From Thiolapillus brandeum (lineage in GTDB: Bacteria > Pseudomonadota > Gammaproteobacteria > Chromatiales > Chromatiaceae), in NCBI GenBank assembly GCA_011051425.1, contig DRLF01000408.1, positions 1 to 16,601 on the forward strand: a stretch of DNA of 16,601 nt, in the 5' to 3' direction. The notes under the pieces were generated by a model. The model was given only the letters and a program-made list of their open reading frames with translations, made no database searches and was not told where the DNA came from. This document shows positions 14,287 to 16,601 of the stretch, one piece after another (position 1 is the first letter of the stretch; each line of letters opens with the position of its first letter). Both the position numbers and the translations under genes were made by a program.

Positions 14287-14892
14287 ATGTCGGACAAACC
14301 CCTGCTGCAGCGACTGATAGACAGCTTCTGCTGTCTGCCCGGTGTGGGACCGAAAACGGCCCAGCGCATGGCATTTCACTTGCTGGAGCGGGACAGGGAA
14401 GGTGGCCGTCAACTGTCCGGTGTATTGCTGCAGGCGGTGGAAGAGATCGGCCATTGCCGTCGCTGCCGGACGCTGACGGAAGACGAGCTCTGCGGTTTGT
14501 GTGCCAACGACCAGCGTAACGATACGCAGCTCTGTGTGGTGGAAACGCCTGCCGATGTCATGGCCATCGAACAGGCGACCGACTATCGCGGACGCTATTT
14601 TGTGCTCGGTGGCAGGCTTTCGCCCCTGGATGGCATAGGTCCTCGGGAGCTTGGCCTGGATCAGCTGGCCGGTATCCTGGCGGAGGGCAGGGTGGAAGAG
14701 CTGATTCTCGCCACCAATCCCACCGTGGAAGGTGAGGCGACAGCCCAGTACATCAGTGACATGGCTGCCGAAAAGGGTATTCAGGCAACACGCATCGCTC
14801 ACGGCGTTCCGTTGGGTGGTGAACTGGAGTACGTGGACGGGGGCACACTGGCACACGCTTTCGTGGGGCGGCGTAAGGTGGGATATTTTTGA
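14287..14892 (+). CDS. recR: Recombination mediator protein RecR
   Basis: RecR acts with RecF and RecO to load RecA at single-stranded gaps. The 201-residue length is standard. In order there are an N-terminal helix-hairpin-helix [17 protein letters not shown] (17-33), a four-cysteine zinc finger (Cys57, Cys60, Cys69, Cys72 in CRRC...CGLC), a Toprim domain beginning [14 protein letters not shown] (about 82-95) and carrying the [13 protein letters not shown] segment, and a C-terminal [20 protein letters not shown]. The ATG lies one base after the ybaB stop with no clear ribosome-binding site of its own, so translation is probably coupled to ybaB. Confidence 0.97.
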   Translation: MSDKPLLQRLIDSFCCLPGVGPKTAQRMAFHLLERDREGGRQLSGVLLQAVEEIGHCRRCRTLTEDELCGLCANDQRNDTQLCVVETPADVMAIEQATDYRGRYFVLGGRLSPLDGIGPRELGLDQLAGILAEGRVEELILATNPTVEGEATAQYISDMAAEKGIQATRIAHGVPLGGELEYVDGGTLAHAFVGRRKVGYF

Positions 14893-14912
14893 ACTGGCCG
14901 GGAGAGAAGAGC

Positions 14913-15257
14913 ATGACAGACTGTATTTTTTGCAAGATCGCCACAGGGGAAATTCCTGCCGATATCATTTATGAAGACGAAGATGTTCTGGTGTTCAGGG
15001 ACCTCAATCCCCAGGCGCCTGTTCATGTGCTGATCATACCCAGACGTCACATAGCCACCCTGAATGATCTGCAGCAGGAAGATGCCGAACTGATCGGGAA
15101 AATGTCACTGGTTGCGAAAACCGTGGCCGAGCAGGAAGGGATTGCCCAGGAAGGCTATCGCACCGTATTCAACTGCAATGCAGGTGCGGGGCAGACCGTG
15201 TTTCATATTCACATGCATATGCTCGGGGGGAGGCCAATGAACTGGCCGCCGGGCTGA
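14913..15257 (+). CDS. HIT-family nucleotide hydrolase (HinT-like)
   Basis: A 114-residue histidine-triad protein, probably a purine nucleoside phosphoramidase of the HinT type. The active-site triad is H98-I-H100-M-H102 (His-x-His-x-His), followed by MLGGRPM. Cys4 and Cys7 (CIFC) with His46 in PRRH form the partial zinc-site pattern seen in many bacterial HIT proteins; E. coli HinT lacks those cysteines. The ATG at 14913 gives the usual N-terminus MTDCIFCKIATGEIP and is preceded by GGAG at 14901-14904. A TTG at 14889 in the same frame would add eight residues and overlap recR, but it is not supported by family alignment. The gene lies 20 bp after recR and probably belongs to the same transcript. 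The physiological substrate is unknown. Confidence 0.92.
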   Translation: MTDCIFCKIATGEIPADIIYEDEDVLVFRDLNPQAPVHVLIIPRRHIATLNDLQQEDAELIGKMSLVAKTVAEQEGIAQEGYRTVFNCNAGAGQTVFHIHMHMLGGRPMNWPPG

Positions 15258-15353
15258 ACTGTTGCCAATCTTCGGGAAATGCTGGCGTATCCTGAATCAC
15301 CGGTGTGCTGAAACAGACATGCCAAACCGACCTGATCAAAGGGGAACAGCGCC

Positions 15354-16487
15354 ATGACATCGAACGACACTCTGATAAAAAACACTTTGTCGAAGGAATT
15401 CATCGACCTGGTGATCCGTATCGGGTTGATCGGGTTCCTGGTTTACGCCAGTGTGAAGATCGTCAGTCCTTTTCTCGGCATTCTGCTGTGGGGGCTTATT
15501 CTCGCTGTCACCCTGTACCCCATACACCAGAAACTTGTCGGGCGCTTTTCGCTCGGTCAGGGCAAGGCAGCTACGCTGCTGGTGCTGACGGGTATTCTGA
15601 TCATCGGTGTGCCTGCGACACTGCTGGGTGGGTCGGCAGTCGAATTTGCTGAAAAGAGCTATACCTCGTTCAAGGGCAGGACTGTGCTGGTCAAGCCACC
15701 GCCGCCTTCTGTAGCTGAATGGCCGCTGATCGGCCCAAAGGTCTACAAGGCCTGGGAGATGGCCGCCAGCGACAGGAGCGCGCTGATGAAGCAGATTCGG
15801 CCACTGATAGAAAAGTCCCTGAAAATCATGCTGGGCACAGTAGCCGGTGTCGCGGGAGGTTTGCTCCAGTTTCTGTTCTCCATGGTCATTGCCGGTATCA
15901 TGATGGCGTTCGGGGAATCCGGCAGCCGGGCGATGTGGAGAATACTGCGTCGCTTCGGTGGTCCAGAAAAAGGTGATCAGCTGTTCGTGCTGTCCACAGC
16001 CACTATCCGTTCTGTATCCATGGGAGTTATCGGTGTAGCCCTGATCCAGTCCCTGCTGCTGGGCGTGGGATTCGCATGGGCCGGGGTGCCTGCGGCGGGT
16101 CTGCTGGCCATGGTGGTGCTGGTGTTCGGCATCGCCCAGTTGCCCGCGGCGGTCATTTCCCTGCCGGTCATCGGTTATCTCTGGTGGGCAAACCCTGACG
16201 CTACCATGAGCAATATATTCTTCAGCATCTATCTGCTGATCGCGGGTATGGCAGACAATGTGCTCAAGCCGTTGATGCTGGGCAGAGGGGTGGATGCGCC
16301 CATGCCCGTTATTCTCATTGGCGCTCTCGGTGGCATGGTGAGCGGTGGTCTGGTAGGACTGTTCGTGGGTGCAGTATTGCTGGCGCTTGCCTATGTCATC
16401 TTCATGGACTGGGTGGCGGAAGGTGAAGAGGCGGAAGCACCGGAAACTGCGCCGCAAGGGCAGGCCGGGGAAACAGCAGTTACCTAG
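15354..16487 (+). CDS. AI-2E/PerM-family membrane transporter
   Basis: A 377-residue inner-membrane protein of the AI-2E (PerM, YdiK, TqsA) family. About seven or eight hydrophobic segments are visible: roughly 19-38, 40-56, 72-92, 160-186, 220-240, 245-272, 283-300 and 318-350. A soluble, amphipathic region lies between about 97 and 155. The signature near the C-terminus, NVLKPLMLGRG followed by PVILIGALGGMVSGGLVGLFVGAVLLA region (302-342), is typical of the family. Members export or facilitate varied substrates, and the autoinducer-2 link applies only to some; Na+/H+ antiport has also been reported for some. The substrate cannot be assigned here. A strong Shine-Dalgarno AAAGGGGA (15338-15345) precedes the ATG. 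The last 25 residues are an acidic Glu/Ala-rich tail. The gene stands 96 bp after the HIT gene and is followed by non-coding DNA to the window end. Confidence 0.9.
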   Translation: MTSNDTLIKNTLSKEFIDLVIRIGLIGFLVYASVKIVSPFLGILLWGLILAVTLYPIHQKLVGRFSLGQGKAATLLVLTGILIIGVPATLLGGSAVEFAEKSYTSFKGRTVLVKPPPPSVAEWPLIGPKVYKAWEMAASDRSALMKQIRPLIEKSLKIMLGTVAGVAGGLLQFLFSMVIAGIMMAFGESGSRAMWRILRRFGGPEKGDQLFVLSTATIRSVSMGVIGVALIQSLLLGVGFAWAGVPAAGLLAMVVLVFGIAQLPAAVISLPVIGYLWWANPDATMSNIFFSIYLLIAGMADNVLKPLMLGRGVDAPMPVILIGALGGMVSGGLVGLFVGAVLLALAYVIFMDWVAEGEEAEAPETAPQGQAGETAVT

Positions 16488-16490
16488 GCG

Positions 16491-16558
16491 CCTGCCGGAT
16501 TTAACATTGTTTGGCTGCAAATGGTCAAACCCGACAGACTCTTAGTAGGCAGGTTTTA
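16491..16558 (+). other. Possible structured RNA or complex terminator after the AI-2E-family gene
   Basis: An outer 6-bp pairing CCTGCC (16491-16496) with GGCAGG (16548-16553) is followed by TTTT. Inside it an 8-bp stem forms between GTTTGGCT (16509-16516) and GGTCAAAC (16523-16530), with two G-U pairs and a 6-nt loop. The nested arrangement followed by a short T-run could be a terminator or a small structured RNA. No known family was recognised. Confidence 0.3.
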
Positions 16559-16580
16559 CCGGAATCCGGGATTTTCAGCG

Positions 16581-16601
16581 GTCAGCATGAAACATGCTGG
16601 C
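16581..16601. repeat. Inverted repeat (hairpin) at the right window edge
   Basis: A near-perfect 9-bp inverted repeat occupies the last 21 bases: GTCAGCATG and CATGCTGGC around a central AAA, with one T-G pair. It may be a terminator, an operator or part of a longer element cut by the window end. A second short palindrome, CCGGAATCCGG, lies just upstream at 16559-16569. Confidence 0.45.

Noticed and set aside
15336..16520. 394-codon open frame on the minus strand opposite the AI-2E-family gene
   Set aside because: The translation is rich in His, Gln and Arg and shows no domain, which is typical of an antisense shadow of a membrane-protein gene.
1..16601. tRNA genes, CRISPR arrays, insertion sequences, phage genes
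   Set aside because: No cloverleaf-type sequence, regularly spaced repeats, transposase or integrase motifs were seen on either strand.

Overview
The window reads as a contiguous chromosomal segment of a gammaproteobacterium, probably a chemolithoautotrophic (sulfur- or nitrogen-oxidising type) lineage. Three things point there. It starts inside a CbbO-type RuBisCO activase subunit gene. It carries the gammaproteobacterial order ffs-dnaX-ybaB-recR. It has a two-subunit pyruvate carboxylase of the pycA/pycB kind. All 15 protein genes are on the + strand and packed tightly. No transposase, phage gene, CRISPR array or tRNA is visible, and composition looks even throughout.

Layout. (1) 1-1670: 3' part of cbbO, presumably the end of a RuBisCO/cbb cluster lying upstream. 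(2) 1707-3072: a two-gene regulatory unit. A TetR/NemR-like repressor and a carboxymuconolactone decarboxylase/AhpD-like protein each have a related palindromic operator in front, with a clean intrinsic terminator between them. (3) 3120-4772: purE-purK, overlapping by 4 bp, the two-step conversion of AIR to CAIR in purine synthesis. (4) 4806-5813: a CaCA-family Na+/Ca2+ exchanger-type antiporter. (5) 5840-10579: an apparent operon of a UPF0114/YqhA membrane protein, pycA (biotin carboxylase), pycB (carboxyltransferase plus biotin carrier) and an RssA-like patatin-family hydrolase. (6) 10640-11956: a membrane-bound diguanylate cyclase with a long leader. (7) 12048-15257: 4.5S SRP RNA, dnaX, ybaB, recR and a HIT-family protein. 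(8) 15354-16487: an AI-2E/PerM-family membrane protein, followed by a structured tail up to the window end.

How it fits together. RuBisCO activation (cbbO) and anaplerotic CO2 fixation by pyruvate carboxylase are both carbon-assimilation functions, but they are about 5 kb apart with unrelated genes between, so no joint regulation is implied. The dnaX-ybaB-recR block is the widely conserved replication/recombination module. The TetR-CMD pair is the most self-contained regulatory circuit. The regulator keeps the Cys and Lys positions that matter in the electrophile/hypochlorite sensor NemR, and the second operator has the GACC-N4-GGTC core of the NemR box.

Most of the window is ordinary housekeeping sequence. 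I did not find a clearly new system. The best leads are the NemR-like switch with an operator in the transcribed leader, the unknown membrane protein heading the pyruvate carboxylase operon, the SRP RNA placed 20 bp before dnaX without a terminator, and structured non-coding DNA at the right edge. All assignments come from reading motifs by eye; no database search was possible.
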